This document shows positions 1-13,079 of a stretch of DNA of 64,000 nt, piece after piece. Where the stretch lies: positions 635,754 through 699,753 of the forward strand of contig CABFPE010000175.1 in assembly GCA_900660155.1 (NCBI GenBank). The letters run 5' to 3'. A model generated the notes under the pieces. It searched no databases and was not told the origin of the DNA. It saw nothing but the letters and a program-made list of their open reading frames with translations. The position numbers and the translations under genes are program-made. This stretch comes from Hofstenia miamia. Taxonomy: Eukaryota; Xenacoelomorpha; Acoela; Hofsteniidae. Each line of letters opens with the position of its first letter. Positions within the stretch are counted from its first letter, which is position 1.

Positions 1-1621
1 TCTTGCTGACAGTAAAGTTGATATGATTTTTCGAAAATGGTGAATACATTTATGAAAGGCTTGTCAAATTTGCAAAAAGACAACTTTGGAAAATTGAGGG
101 AAATGCAACGCAAACATAAATTGGATAAGTTTTCATGTTGATCTTCAATTAGCTATATAGTGTATTTTTACTCATTCACTTATTTTTGCATATTGCTGTT
201 TTGTTTTTCGATTCTATTGTATAATTGCATTTTTAGCATTTTCTATGCTATATAAAAACACTTCCTTTTGTTACTATGCTTGATTTTCATATTTGAAACA
301 GAATAAATGGCAAGAAATTAGTTTTTTGTTGAATAATTATATTGTCATGTCCTGTAATAGACGTCCGTGTCCATTACCGAAATGCAGAAAACCACCAAAA
401 TTAGCATTTTAATATGTTTTTTAATGCAAAAAGTCACCAAAGCTGAGAAAACCAGGCGAATTGTAACAATTGATGTCATTCAATGAAAAAAACAGAAAAT
501 GTTCCCATGTTACAATTAAGAGTTGCTAAAACCGCCTCCGCTCATGTCCCTTAAATACCATTAAAATGTAATAAAATAAACCAACAGAATTGCTTTTCAA
601 TAATACATTTATGGAAATGGTGTAATTACTATCCCTTTTTGAAGCAATATGAAACTCATTGTTAACTTAACTTTGCAAAAATAGCACACAAAACCTCCAG
701 CAAATGAATTTAGGTTAGGATTATGGTTAAAATTAGGTGAAGAATAGATTCTGAAACGTGAAGAATAATCTGGTAGAATGAAAAACTATCCGGAATATTT
801 GGAAAAATGAAGAATTAGGGTTATGCCTAAATATATTTTTTCAATCCAAAATTTCCATGTTCTATGAAAAAAATGTCAGTGCGGCGAAGAAAGCAAAAAA
901 GATCCGTCAATTGATATATATTTGGACATATTTACTCTCATTTTAGATATATCTTTAACGACTTCTAAGTAATTTAATTTACTCAACATATGCAGATAGT
1001 CACGATGTGCTGCCTATTACATTTGGGGTAAAAACAGCATTGCACAATCACTATGTAATGACATAAATAGTAGACATATTGATTTAAGTAAACATTTAGA
1101 TTTGAGTCTCGAAATTGCCACTTGCATAGATTGAAACTTACAAAAATCCATAATGTAAATCAGTTAAAGATCAAGGTTTTTCATAGCTGATATTTTAAAG
1201 TGCCTAGCAATTGGCGAGGCTTGAAATAAATGCTCTTTCGAAACACTAAAAAGTGAAGTTTTAACGTCTGGCGTTATGGTACTTCAAGGTATCTGGTAGT
1301 AAAGGGCCAGTGAAGTTATCATTAGGTATTTTATGTGAAATTTCACTTTAGTATATTAATGCACTATAATAACTTTTGAAATTCCATTTTTCTATTAATG
1401 GTATATTTCAAAAATATACCCTAGTCATATTGTTATTAAAGGTTATAAATGTCTATATTTAATAAAAATTACTAACAGAAATCATAAAATTCAACCATAT
1501 ATGGAATGACTGTTTCCTCAGACATTCGTTACAACCTTAACTTTGTCAGCATCGTATTACATACCCTAAACAAAAATTGATCCAATAAGAAAAACCATAA
1601 ATAAACATATATATATATATA
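1..1621. other. AT-rich intergenic DNA, no gene seen
   Basis: No convincing coding stretch, RNA gene or transposon end was recognised. The right end is a short (TA)n run at about 1607-1621 into which the adjacent mariner element has inserted. Confidence 0.5.
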
Positions 1622-2775
1622 GGGTGATTCTGATCTTCCCGCCGTTTTCTCAGGCATGTTTGTTTAAACATTGCATAAAAGACAACTTAAAACAAATTTG
1701 AATTAGTAAGCGCGCTATTTCACAAATAAAGAAATTGCAACAATTGTTGCATTTTCTGTTTCTTTTGACTGTGAGAAAGCTTGCAAATTGGTGCAAGACA
1801 AATTCGAAAAAGAGGCTCCTCCTGTTCGTACTTTACGAGACTGGAAGAAGAGATTCATGGAAAATTGATCCGTTTTGACTAAGAAGCCCATTGGCGATCA
1901 TTCTAACAGGAGGCTTTCTTATGAGAAGTAAACTGAGAGCATTCAAGCATTTGGCGACAATCCTAAAAATGTCCCAAAGGGAAGCCTAATTGAAGTTCTC
2001 TGTTGTGCAGATTTCCCCAGCAGACTTCACGAAACGGAAAAACTTCTGTGAAGGCATTCTAGCCAGGCAGCAAGCCGATGTAAACTTTGCCAAATCTATT
2101 TGCTTTAGTGATGAGGCAAAACTGCACATAAACGGGGTTCTTAATCATCACAACACATTCATTTATGCTGCGGAGAACCCACGAGCAGTAATGAAAAAGC
2201 CAATGAAGTCTCCATTTCTAACGGTTTGGGTCCATGTTTCAACTCAAACAATGAATGCTGAGCAATACAAGGAGGTCCTGCAAACGATTGTTGTTCCAAC
2301 TTTGAAGGAAAGGCCGCACAGAACTCTTCGGTACCAACAAGATGGGGCCCCTGCCCATTTTGCGATTTCAGTTCGTTCATTTTTTAATGCTGAGTTGCCA
2401 GACAGGTGGATTGGTCGGGATGGGCTAATTAAATAGCCATCGCGTTCTCCGGAGTTGTCTGTCAATGATTTTTGGTTGTGGGGGGATTTGCGCCACAAAC
2501 TTTACTCCAATCTAAGATCAAAAAATTTGGAAGAAATGGAACAAAAGTTGGTTGACTTGTTAGAAAAATGGAACAGCGGACAATAGAGAGAGCTTATGTG
2601 TCCTTCATAAAAAGATGTGAACTGTGTGTGAAAGCTGATGGAGGCTATCTTAAACATTATAAACTTCTTGTTTTTTAGCTAAATAAAAATGATGGACGTG
2701 TTCCTTACCTGTAAAAGTGATGTTTGTATGATACTGTAAAAGTATCAAAAACGACGGGAAGATCAGAATCACCCT
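1622..2775 (+). mobile_element. mariner-superfamily transposon, rosa-like (D41D), inactive
   Basis: The element is about 1.15 kb and has terminal inverted repeats beginning GGGTGATTCTGATCTTCCCG at 1622 and repeated in reverse complement at about 2756-2775, with one or two mismatches. Both ends lie in TA-rich DNA, as expected for TA-targeting mariner elements. The interior encodes a broken transposase on the plus strand. A (TA)n microsatellite abuts the right end at about 2790-2826. Confidence 0.85.
1750..2585 (+). pseudogene. mariner-type transposase pseudogene
   Basis: This is the remnant transposase of the surrounding element. The N-terminal helix-turn-helix part is recognisable near 1760-1870 (residues like CEKACKLVQDKFEKE followed by TLRDWKKRF), then read through stops. 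The catalytic part is open at 1990-2436 and carries the first aspartate in FSDEAKLHINGV and the second in QQDGAPAHF. A TAG follows GLIK, where relatives have a tryptophan. Beyond it the frame continues to a third aspartate in NDFWLWG. Counting through the stop, the last two catalytic residues are 41 apart, which points to the DD41D (rosa) branch rather than classical mariner (DD34D) or Tc1 (DD34E). At least three in-frame stops make it non-functional. Confidence 0.75.
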
Positions 2776-2785
2776 GTATATGTAA

Positions 2786-2830
<45 letters not shown>

Positions 2831-4137
2831 AAAATTTTCATCGAATATATTGCATGAATTTTTTTGGAATTATTTCGTGAAAATTTGTCGACATCTATTA
2901 ATACAATAGCATCATTTAAACGTTAATTAAGCATGAGATCTAAATCAAATTTAAATTGGCATTAAAATTGTTATTAAGCATTTCGTTAAATCACATATTG
3001 AAATATTTAGTTCTTGACAATATTTTCTAGAGCACAAAATGTCAAAATGGGCAGGTAGTTGTGGTTGGTACTATCAACATTCGAAAACTTGAAACTGACA
3101 TAGGGAACCTTGAGATCAACCTAGCAAATCGTTGACAATATTAACAAAACTTTAGCATGAATGAGGATACATAGCAATTATATCAAAAGAGATATTAAAA
3201 TTTAATTTTAGCAGTTATTTATTGAGTTGTAATATAGACTAAATGATAAAATATTATACTTGATTTCATAAAAAAACTCGGGTAAAAATTTTAATGTACA
3301 TATTTGAAAATTTTAAATGACCTATGTAATGTTATTAATCTTCATACCTCATTCATGCTAAATTTTTGTTCATATTGTTATAATGATGTGCTATGTCAAT
3401 CTCAAGGTTACCTATTTCATTTTCAAGATTTTCTATATTGATAAAAAGTACCAACTGGTAGTTGCTTGTAAATACAATTTTCAGTGGAAGAAGAATTCCA
3501 ACTATTGAGATTTTTAAAAAATATGCTAATGTAGGCTATGGAAAAAGTATATGGGCAACTGTAAATTAAGAGGATGTCCTTGCTAATGTATGAAAAATTT
3601 ATTAAATTTTTAAAAAAAATTATAAGTAGGCATTTTTTAGTAATAAATAATGCATTTAGCATTCAATTATAACTTGACCCAGGCACCTATGTCTCTGTCA
3701 TTTGTCAAACTCATAACCTATGCATATGATTTGCCTATACCAAACATTGAACATTTTGTTGCCAACTAATTATACTATGTATGCCAGCGTAATAAAGATC
3801 TTTACTCAAAAAACCTTTATTCAGCAATGTTAGTTTTAGAAATGGAACAAATAAATTGGCAGGTAGTGGTAAAATAGAAAATTAATATTCAAAAGATGCC
3901 TTAGCACACTGAAGACATTGAAGCAATTTACAATCACAAATAAAGAGTGAATTTAATATAGGAACTCATAGGGAACTATTAATAAAGCAAATGCAATTTC
4001 TTTAATTTTTATATTTCTTGATTTGTAAGCATGCAAATCCTTTTATACATTGTTTGTAAATAAATATATTTGTGTTACTACTACAAATTTTAAGCATTGA
4101 TATTGAATTTTATACAAAGGTATATAGTTAGCAAAAG
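2776..4137. other. AT-rich intergenic DNA with a (TA)n microsatellite
   Basis: A (TA)n run lies at about 2790-2826. Open frames crossing it only translate the dinucleotide repeat and are not genes. Nothing else was recognised. Confidence 0.5.
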
Positions 4138-4350
4138 TGTTGGGGTAATAGTGTAGCATCAGCAGGTACTGTGTTCTAGTATCAGTCAGCTCAAGGACTT
4201 TTCATGTTTACTAGTGACTAGTTAATTGTATGTTTGTTCATATTGTTAATACACATTGTATATAAGGCACCAACAAGTCTGTAAATAGAGAAAAAAGTTC
4301 AATTCAACTGTCTTCTCTTGCTAAGCAATTTTAGTTGCTTTCTATACTCC
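4138..4350 (+). repeat. possible short solo LTR (fossil), uncertain
   Basis: The stretch begins TGTTGGGGTAATAG and contains a TATATAAGG promoter-like motif near 4259, followed by pyrimidine-rich sequence, a layout seen in many short LTRs. I could not find a clear CA end or a target-site duplication, so this is only a suggestion. Confidence 0.22.
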
Positions 4351-5559
4351 TAAATTTCTTGAAAAACACATTTTTGCCCATTGCTCTGTCAATATTGCAA
4401 CTATCACCATGAAATTTTACAGGCTTATAGAGCTCTGCAATTTGAAAATTTTAAGCATTCTATAAACCTGAATATTATAAAATTGCGCCCTCTAGCGGGA
4501 AAATATTTTTTTGTTGTCTTTGATGATATTTGGAGAGAGCTCATGAAAAAAATTGGCAATGGAAATTCCTAACATTAGAAGTTTATATAAATTTTTTAAT
4601 AAGCCTGAAATTTAAAAGTTTTCATACCATTTATTTGCAAAAAAAAATTCTTTTCGTTTTTTCACAATAAAGATTTGAATTTTGATCAGTTTGAAACTTC
4701 AAGAAAAAAACTTCACACAGCCATAGATTTTTTTTAAAAAAAAATTATTTTGAAAACCCAGTTGGTCCTTACATATTATAACTTAACTTTAGCAGGCTAT
4801 AGCAACAAAAATTCAAAGATATCACAGTTCCATTTGAATTTTTCAGTAGCAAATTTCACTGAAAATTTTCTTTCTCAGCATGTTTAGCTCTAAGAAAAAT
4901 TTTTGCTGAACTAGGCTGGCTAGAGCTTGGCAAATTTTTCAGAAAAGATATTTTCCTTAATAACTTTTGATATAATTAAGCTATGAATATGAATTTAACA
5001 CCAAAATGCACAGTTTTGAAAGTAGATTCAATTTTTTTTGGTCCTGTCACAATATGGAAAGTTTTAAAAAATTCAATGAAAAAAACTTTTTTCTCTAAAC
5101 TAAAAATTCAAAAATTTGTAATTTCTACTTTCAGATATTTGCAGTAGTACAAGAAATAATATTCCAAAACAATTTTCCCAAATTTCCCTGTCAATCTTCC
5201 ATAATGGGAAATTTTCTCTTTTAGATATAAATATTATAGGATGGGTTGGCAATTTTTTAAAAATCATAGCAGTTTTTTTAAAAAAAACTGTGAATATTTC
5301 TGCATTTACTTTTTAATATTATTAAACTTTAAAATTTTGTTTTAAAATAGTACACTTCACATTAGGACAACCCTATAAACTTGCAAAGAATTTTTTTTTA
5401 AATGTATATATTGGATGATGAAAATTGATATTTTGGATAAACCTTGAAAATTCATTTTCATTTTACTCTATTTTATTTATATCTGTGATCCATTCTGCCA
5501 ATTTTTTGAGATTTTTGCCATGGTTATTGAATATACTGGGATTTCTGGGTTTTTGATAA
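4351..5559. other. AT-rich intergenic DNA, no gene seen
   Basis: Poly-A and poly-T rich sequence. Small open frames here have no recognisable domain. Confidence 0.45.
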
Positions 5560-5748
5560 TGTAGAATCACTGGGGTGTGATTCTAGTGAACTCAAAGAGA
5601 ATACAGTTCAAACTATTTCTATTTACAAAATGCTTTGGCTTTATATATACAATATTTACAATATGTACAAATATTACAACTACCAGTCACTAACAAGAAA
5701 AGCGCGAGGTCTGGCCGATAAATAGTAACAACTACCAGCGATGCTACA
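5560..5748 (-). repeat. solo LTR (fossil), about 189 bp, 4-bp target duplication
   Basis: On the minus strand the element begins TGTAGCATCGCTGG and ends CCCAGTGATTCTACA, giving TG...CA termini. It is flanked on both sides by ATAA (5556-5559 and 5749-5752), a perfect 4-bp target-site duplication. A TATATATAAAG motif sits in the middle on the minus strand. A second copy in the opposite orientation is at 57573-57753. The size, termini and duplication are those of an LTR left after recombination. No internal retroelement sequence adjoins it. Confidence 0.8.
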
Positions 5749-7801
5749 ATAATATAAATTTTTCAGAGTATTGACTACTACTTCTTTGTAAAGATTGATG
5801 TTTCTTCATTGACTAAAGACGGAAAATGTGTTTCTGGCATTGGATTTCTAGATTGAGAAGCCTTTTCACTGTCATTCAATGAATTAAATGTGAAAACTCA
5901 AATTTGCAAGATTTCTTCCAAATTGCCATTTCAATATAATTTTTAATTGAAAAAATTAATTCATATTTGGATTCTTCTCACAACAATTTGCGCCCTCTTT
6001 TCAAGTGGAATTGCTTACCTGTCATTATTAATAGTAATGATGAAGTGCATGCATTTATATATAAATATATGATTATATTCCTATTTATCAATCACTGGTA
6101 GTACTGTATTGCTCAATTACCTTATGAATTAATACTCTATGTATATATATATATATGTATTTAAGTTTATTATAGTTGCTTTCTGGCTAGTGACTTAAGA
6201 CTTTTGGTGGCCACTGTAAAGTAAAGACTTGATTTAAACTAAACATGTATATATTTGCAAATATATAGTTTTAGATCATGTAATTTGTTTAATAATAGTT
6301 AATTATTTTATGAATTTCAAGTTTTCTGAGCTATTCTCATTAAATATGTACAGTGTGCTAACACATGTTAGTGTGTGCTCCAAATTTGGATAATTATGCA
6401 AAATTATTGGTATATACTGTCGCATAATCCATCAAATAATCATGTGTGGTCAAAATAAGAAGAAAGATGGATGTAACTGAGACTAAAGTATAATAATGAT
6501 TAATATGTAAACACATGATTATGATTGATTATTTGATTTGTAAATTGTTTTATGCAGTTTATATTTAAATTTTGATCAACAGTATTTGGCAAAAACAAAT
6601 ATGGCCAAACAGTGTACTCTAATTAATCTTGATGTTGCATAATTAATAGCAGAACTTAAATACAAGGCAAAATTGTAGACAAGAATCAATCAAACAGGTA
6701 CTAGTCGAGTATTTGATTATTTACTAAAAAGTGCTATAAATATGTTATGATTGTTAAGATAATTGATGAATGAATTTAGTTTGGATTTACTTCTTCTCTT
6801 GTCAGGTTATTTAATACTTTATGGAAAGCTAAACATTTAAGTGCTAGAGGTAATTGTACAGTGGTTCCCACATCCATTTAAACGAATGCTGGAACAGCCT
6901 CATGATCTGCTATTCAATGGCAGTGAGGGTGATAGCTGTAATTTCCTTGCAGTGCTTTTAGGATACAAATAGGGCTAGGGATTTTTCTCTGTCATAGCTT
7001 TCCTATTACTCATTGCTTGTCAGTTATTATGATTCTATTTATCTTGCTCTACATATTTATTATTCCATTATTGAATCCTAGTCATTTATGGTTTTATATC
7101 ATAGTTAGTAACTCAGTATTGAATTAAACTAGTTCATGCCATTACATTACAGTTATTATTACTTTGGTATTAGATTTAAGTTGCTCACTGTTTTATCTCA
7201 TAGACCTTTGGCTGACTTATGCATTCACTTTCTTGCTGATGGCATTGATTGTTTACATGTACAAAGGGCTAGCATGTATTACTATATCTGTAGGGCTATT
7301 ATATGTAAGGCTCAATAACAAGCTAAAGCATTGTGGTTGCTGTATTTGATTATCTTTACATAGTCATAATAACAAAAACAATCAATGCACTAAATTCATA
7401 GGTAGTCACCAATACACAATCACTGAGTTTCCTATTCACACACTGATCCCATTAATGGTTTCCACTGCAGAGTTCAAGTGCAAGTTGTAGTTGTGGCTGA
7501 TCAATGGATCTCTGGAATCACATGGCACAGCTTTGGGTTTCGACCCTGTCTTCCATCTACCACTCTTTATCTAAATGAGTCATTGTTAGATAAGCAATTA
7601 GATAAGCTAATGTTTATTAATATCAGTTAATCAGACTAATACTCAAATGAAAGCAGAGGATTAGGAGCTTGTCAAGCTTACTTGTTGTATCAACTATGAA
7701 AAGTAATAAGTTACTATGAAATAAGTGCAAAAAGTGGATTGGCAAGATTCTACAATACACATTATTTTTAAACCTTATTACATATAATATTTTATGTGAA
7801 G
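5749..7801. other. AT-rich intergenic DNA, no gene recognised
   Basis: I found no supported coding sequence. Overlapping open frames around 7136-7349 have no domain, and their composition resembles the surrounding non-coding DNA. Confidence 0.45.
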
Positions 7802-9245
7802 CAGGTGGTCCAAAAGTTCTTGCTGATCCTAACACTATTCCAGAAGCCTTCTCTCTTTTTGTACAGACCATATGATAGAATCAATTGTGCATTACACCAA
7901 CATCAATGCTAATTTTGTTATAAATCAACCAGATCATGCAGCATTCATTTGTGATCATTGGCATGATACTGATGTTGTGGAGATGAAAAGTTTAATTAGG
8001 CTGATCATTTTATTTGGAGTATTTCATTCTAACAATGAAAGTTATGAACAAATGTGGTCTGTGGACTTGGGGCGTCCCATGTTTCATGTCTGTATGAGTC
8101 TCTTGTGGTTTAAACTTCTTTTATGTTTTATCTGCTATGATAACAAGCCTCTATGACTGCAACAACCTTGAGAAATGAATCATAAACTTGCTCCATTCAT
8201 TGAGATTTGGAATCAGTTTGTAAATCACTGTTGTGCATGCTATAGACCAGGTGCTAATATTACAGTATATGAACAGTTAGTAGGCTTTCATGGCCAATGC
8301 CCTTTCCACATATATGTACCTAAAAAGCCAAATAGATATGGCATAAAGATTTGGATGGCTGCAGATGCACAAACTGCCTATTGTTTCAATGCAGAAATTT
8401 ACTTGGGTTGTGAGAATGGAGAAAATTGAGCTGTGCGTCTTGGTCAACAAGTAGTGGAGTGTTTGTATAACCTCTTCATGGTAGTGGGAGAAATGTAACC
8501 TGTAATAGGTTTTTTACCAGTGTCCCTTTGGCTGAATCATTGCTGCATAATAATCTTACTATACCTGGAACCATCATGCCAAACAAACCTGAAATACCAT
8601 GCCAGTTTTCGAGAAGTTGTCACCATCCAGTTGAGACAAATGTCTACTGTTTTTCTGAAAGAAAAACTACTTTTCTATGTTTGATGGGTCAGTAAAGCAG
8701 TCCATATTTTGAGCACCATGCATCATACTAGTGAAGTTGATGAAGAACCTCCCTTCAAGCCAGCCATCATCAAGAACTACAATGCTACAAAATGGGGAGT
8801 AGATGCAGTTGACCAAATGGTGGCTTCTTACTCATGCAATCATCAATCATGGCATTGGCCCAACAAGCTGTTTCACAACATGCTGGACCTTGCAGCCTTG
8901 AATGCTCATGTGATTTTCATTCATTGTCATCCCAACTGGAATGCTGGAAAAAACTTTTGCTGTCATTTGTTCCTGGCTTAATTGGGTAAATCTCTTGTGC
9001 GTGATGAAATCCAAAGGTGAGCAAACCAGCCAAACAACAGGGAATTGGTCAAAACAGCAATCCAGCAATGTGGAATCATCCCACAGCCAGCCATCCCAGC
9101 ACCACCACATCATGTTGCTGATGGTGCAAGGGGTCACTGCCATCTCTGTGTATGAAGGACACAGACAAGGAAAGTCTGTGGAGACTGCCAGCTCTTTGTG
9201 TGCCCTAACCATGCCACAACTGTCTGTCAACAGTGCCATCAATAG
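7802..9245 (+). pseudogene. piggyBac-type transposase pseudogene
   Basis: A cut-and-paste transposase of the piggyBac (DDE_Tnp_1_7) family, broken into several frames. The N-terminal part (about 7802-8156) shows the family pattern from EAFSLF through YTNINANF to the region around MWSVDLGRP. The catalytic core follows at 8175-8429 (KLAPFIEIWNQFV, then VYEQLVGFHGQCPF, then YGIKIWMAADAQTAY). A third block at 8709-8981 has the NYNATKWGVDAVDQM motif and the WPNKLFHNMLDLAALNA segment. A cysteine-rich C-terminal finger (GHCHLC, then CGDCQLFVC and CQQC) is visible near 9128-9240. In relatives the first catalytic residue lies in TVDEQ; here it reads TVYEQ, so the enzyme would be dead even without the stops. 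I did not identify terminal repeats or TTAA flanks. Confidence 0.85.
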
Positions 9246-9449
9246 ACTGGTATACATAAATTTTTCTTATTTTCTATATTCACCTTATACTTAGAACTGG
9301 TGTACAGATATCACTATTATACCTTATTCATGTGTTGTATATTGAAAATAAACATTGGCCGATGAATATAATTATTAGTTCTTCAATTATATGTTTGAAT
9401 GTTAAAATATAAAAAGTGTGACAATTATCACTAGATGTACCTAATATGT

Positions 9450-12400
9450 AATTATTTGTGATGAACCATAGAAGGGTTAATTGTGATGTCATTAAGTTGC
9501 CTGAAGTCAATGCATAGCCAGTGTTTTTCACCCTGTTTTATAAAGATGGTTGCTGAGGCATATGGGCTATGACTTTTTTGTATTATTCCATGACTTAGTA
9601 GCTCAGATAGAGTTTTGGCGTATTGATCTTGTAGGTGTGGGGGCACCCTTCTGCATGGCTGACATGTTGGTTTGTGTGGCACTGTCTTTATTTGATGTTA
9701 AACTCTGATCACTCTTCAGATGCTTATTTCTTCATTGTTAAATACAGCAGCATTTTTTTTCTTTTTTATGACATTGTTTATAATCTCTTGTTCTTCCTGT
9801 GTGAGATGAGGATGAGAGTCAGGCATTAGTTTTGGAATTTCTTTATTGCTTAGTGTTGTTTTCTCTGGTGACAAGAACAGGACTTGTTTGTTCTTTGTCT
9901 AGGGGCATGCCAGTGATTGTAAGGGCATTGTGCCTTAGAGGTATGGTTTGATTGGAGTTGTTGAGGATTGCAGTGTATCTTACATTGTTATGAATGGATA
10001 CAACATTGTTAAGAATGGTTACTAGAGAGTTTTTCATGCCATATAGATTTGTTATTATTGTGTCTCCTTTGAATTTTGCCTTTGGTATTATTTTTGTGAC
10101 TTGCCAGTGGAAAGGCTCCAGTCTTAAGTTTTCAGTTAAGGAGAACTCCAAAGTGGTAGTGTCTTTGGTGGTGAGTGATACTGAGTTTGTCTCCCTGCAT
10201 AGTTAGTGTTTTGTTTGAGTAGCTGATGAGACAATTGTTTTTGGCTAGGAAGTCTCTTCTGATTATCATATTGTAGGGCAGTTGTTGGTCCATCATGTTG
10301 ATGATGTGGACATCTTGTTCGAACTTGATGTTGTTGATTGTGATTTTTGCATTTTTCACTGTTCCTTTAATATTAACATAGTCTCCAAATGCACTTATTA
10401 GTCTTGTGTTGTTTGAGGTGATGTCTTCTCTCCTCCATCCTATGTTGTGGGTGCATGTGTATGACATAATTGTTACAGATGTGCTGGTGTCAACTGTAGC
10501 TTTAATGTTGAGATTGTTAATTGTTATCAGTATCAGGTTTCGTTCCAGTAGGTCTGTGACAATCAAAAATTCCTTGCTTGATCTGGGGCAGGCGCCCTTA
10601 TTCATTTAAATCTTCTTCAGTGGTATCAGACTGTTCATGGTGTTCCAGGTCCTCTGTTGTGTAGTAGCCATCTTCATTGACTAGATATATGATTTTCTTG
10701 CATTCTGGTTTCAAGTGACCTTTTTTGCCACATTTTTTGCATTTGACAAAGGGAAAGTCTTCTGGTTTTTCCTCAATTTCCTTTTTTAATTTATTCTTTT
10801 TCATGGGTGTGCAGCAGGGTTAGAATGAGGTTGTAGGTTGGTATCCTCTTTACTGATTAACCCTTTCATTGTTTTCTATAGTGAGTTGTATGTTGACTGC
10901 CTTCTTTATGAGGGTGTCAATGTCATCTTTGATGTCACATTTATTTTCAAATCATGTTTTCATTGACTGAGGTAACCCAGCATGTATATAGGAATATAGA
11001 TCTTGAGGGTAGTATCTGTCTTCTTCTTGAGATAGACGTAGCAGACGATCAACTTTATAAATATAGCTGATGATGTCCTCATCTTTTTCTAGGTGACATG
11101 TGTATAATTGCATCTGGTATTGCTTTATTGCTCATGGCTGTGACTAGTTTGTCATAGTTGGCTTTTGTTGTGGCATCAAGATCCTTTAAAAAGAGAGGCA
11201 TTTGAGTGGCTCTGTTTTGTTTTGTTCTGTGCTGTTACACTAGATAGATTTCAAAAAGCACTATCCATTCAAGGAAGGTTTGTCCTTTTATGTCGAATTT
11301 TCCTGTAAAGGTTTGGAGCATCTTTTGTATTTTTATGTCTGCTTTCATTGGTTGGTTTGGTAACATTGATATTCTTTTCCTTGATCTTGTGTTGAGACTT
11401 ACATCTGCAGTTGCCAGAGTTGTGGGAGCTGGTGGCATGATAGTGGTCTCTGACGAGGCGGGCTTGACAGCAGCAATGGCAGCTGCAGTTGTGGGTGAGA
11501 GTATGAACCTGAGCTTTGTTGTGGTTGCATTAGCTTTGTAACTGTTTCTAATGTGTTTGTTTGAAAAACATTTAGGTTTTCTTGAATAGACGACTCAATG
11601 TATAGGAATTGTTGTTGTGTGACATAGTTGGGTTCTGATTGGGGCAACTAAATTTGAGATAAGCGTTTTTCTAAGTCTTCCATTTTTTCTTCTAAATTAG
11701 AAATGTGATCATTTTGATCCATTATGATATCCATGAGTTCAGATTTGTTAAGAGTTTTCAAACTTGAGAGTGTATAGTTAACCATATTTATAAGTAAGTC
11801 AGGAAAGAGGGAGATATAGCAGTTGTAACAGGCAGTAGGTGTCCAGATTAGTACGAGAAGGCTTAAGAATTTATCCAGTAATAGAGTAATAGTTAATACA
11901 GTTCGGTATGACAGGTGGTGGAGCTTGGCAAATATAGTAAAACATAAGATTTCGATAAGAAGTCAAAGTTTAGAGAACCAAAAGAGAGTGTTCTTTGACA
12001 TATGAGGGTCACCATCTAGCATCAACATAGCAAGCCGATAAGTTAGGCAAAAACATAGTGATATCATAGTATCTAGTCTCGTTATAATACATCTCATGTG
12101 ACTGCTTAGGAATAGACAGTTTAAAGTAGTAAGCACTAGTAATAGCATAGATAGACTACTGTGAATACGAACTCCAGTAACACATAAGAATACATGGCAA
12201 TTAGTGCCAAAGCAAAACATCAAAGCTGCAACCTAGAATACACAAATGTCTGGATCAGCTACACCCAAAACTGACTGGGCTTAAGCCTCCTTCATAGATG
12301 GGCCAGAATGATCCTACACGCCTGAATATGAACTTGGCATACTCCCCCTCAGCTTCTAGAAAGTTTAGCTGCTCATGATCATCTCAGTATAAAGCATATA

Positions 12401-12655
12401 GGAGTAAGAGAATGAGCTATCAAACCAAAAATATTTTATTAATCATTTGCGCACACTGAGGCCCTATATATACAAACTGATTTAAACAACGTAATAACCT
12501 GCCAAGGCAAAACTAAAAATGTAAAGAACTAAGCGGCGCAAGCAATGGGTAGATGTAGCGCAGGAACATAGCAGGAATTAACATGAAGAGTGGATGTGAC
12601 GACTCCAGCAGTGATGATGTGAATTGCTGTTGCATAAAGGTCCCGATTGTACAAT
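9450..12655 (-). mobile_element. Ty3/Gypsy-type LTR retrotransposon, broken fossil
   Basis: Read on the minus strand from right to left, the parts are a putative 5' LTR and leader (about 11900-12655, containing a TATATATAGGG motif and AATAAA-type signals), a gag region (about 10800-11650), a CCHC zinc knuckle (about 10700-10770), a retropepsin-like protease region (about 10132-10605), and the beginning of a reverse transcriptase (about 9450-9682) resembling Ty3/Gypsy pol. The rest of pol and a 3' LTR are absent. The element is truncated and carries several breaks. It is an old, inactive copy. Confidence 0.75.
11900..12655 (-). repeat. putative 5' LTR and leader of the Ty3/Gypsy fossil
   Basis: On the minus strand this stretch may start near TGTACAATCGGGACC. 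It has a TATATATAGGG motif near 12465 and an AATAAAAT signal near 12440, as in an LTR promoter and polyadenylation region. No second copy lies in the window, so the LTR limits are not proven. Confidence 0.4.
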
Positions 12656-12832
12656 ATATATATATATATATATATATATANNNNNNNNNNNNNNNNNNNN
12701 NNNNNNNNNNNNNNNNNNNNNNNNNNNNNNNNNNNNNNNNNNNNNNNNNNNNNNNNNNNNNNNNNNNNNNNNNNNNNNNNNNNNNNNNNNNNNNNNNNNN
12801 NNNNNNNNNNNNNATATATATATATTTTATTA
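12647..12832. repeat. (TA)n microsatellite with assembly gap
   Basis: Alternating TA runs on both sides of 133 Ns (12681-12813). The gap is probably the unassembled centre of one microsatellite. Open frames crossing it are artefacts. Confidence 0.9.
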
Positions 12833-13079
12833 TATTCTGAATTAAACGTTTAGAATCTGATTAGTAAATCAATAGTCCGTCAGTGTTTGTAGTTTTAATC
12901 ACTTCATTAAAATGTCAATCAAATTGAAAGAATCCGCAGTTAAATCTAAAAATTTTGAATAACCTTCTTCATGAGTCATAAGGTACTTCTGCGCTTTCAG
13001 AATTGATGCAGTGCTTTGGTTGTTCAGTCCACAGGAGACCTAGCAATGATTGCACGTGCTGTGCAATGCACTAGCACTA

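Noticed and set aside
2650-2909. Open frames rich in alternating Ile and Tyr
   Set aside because: They translate the (TA)n repeat next to the mariner element.
12583-12853. Open frames across the TA microsatellite and gap
   Set aside because: Dinucleotide translation and Ns, not coding.
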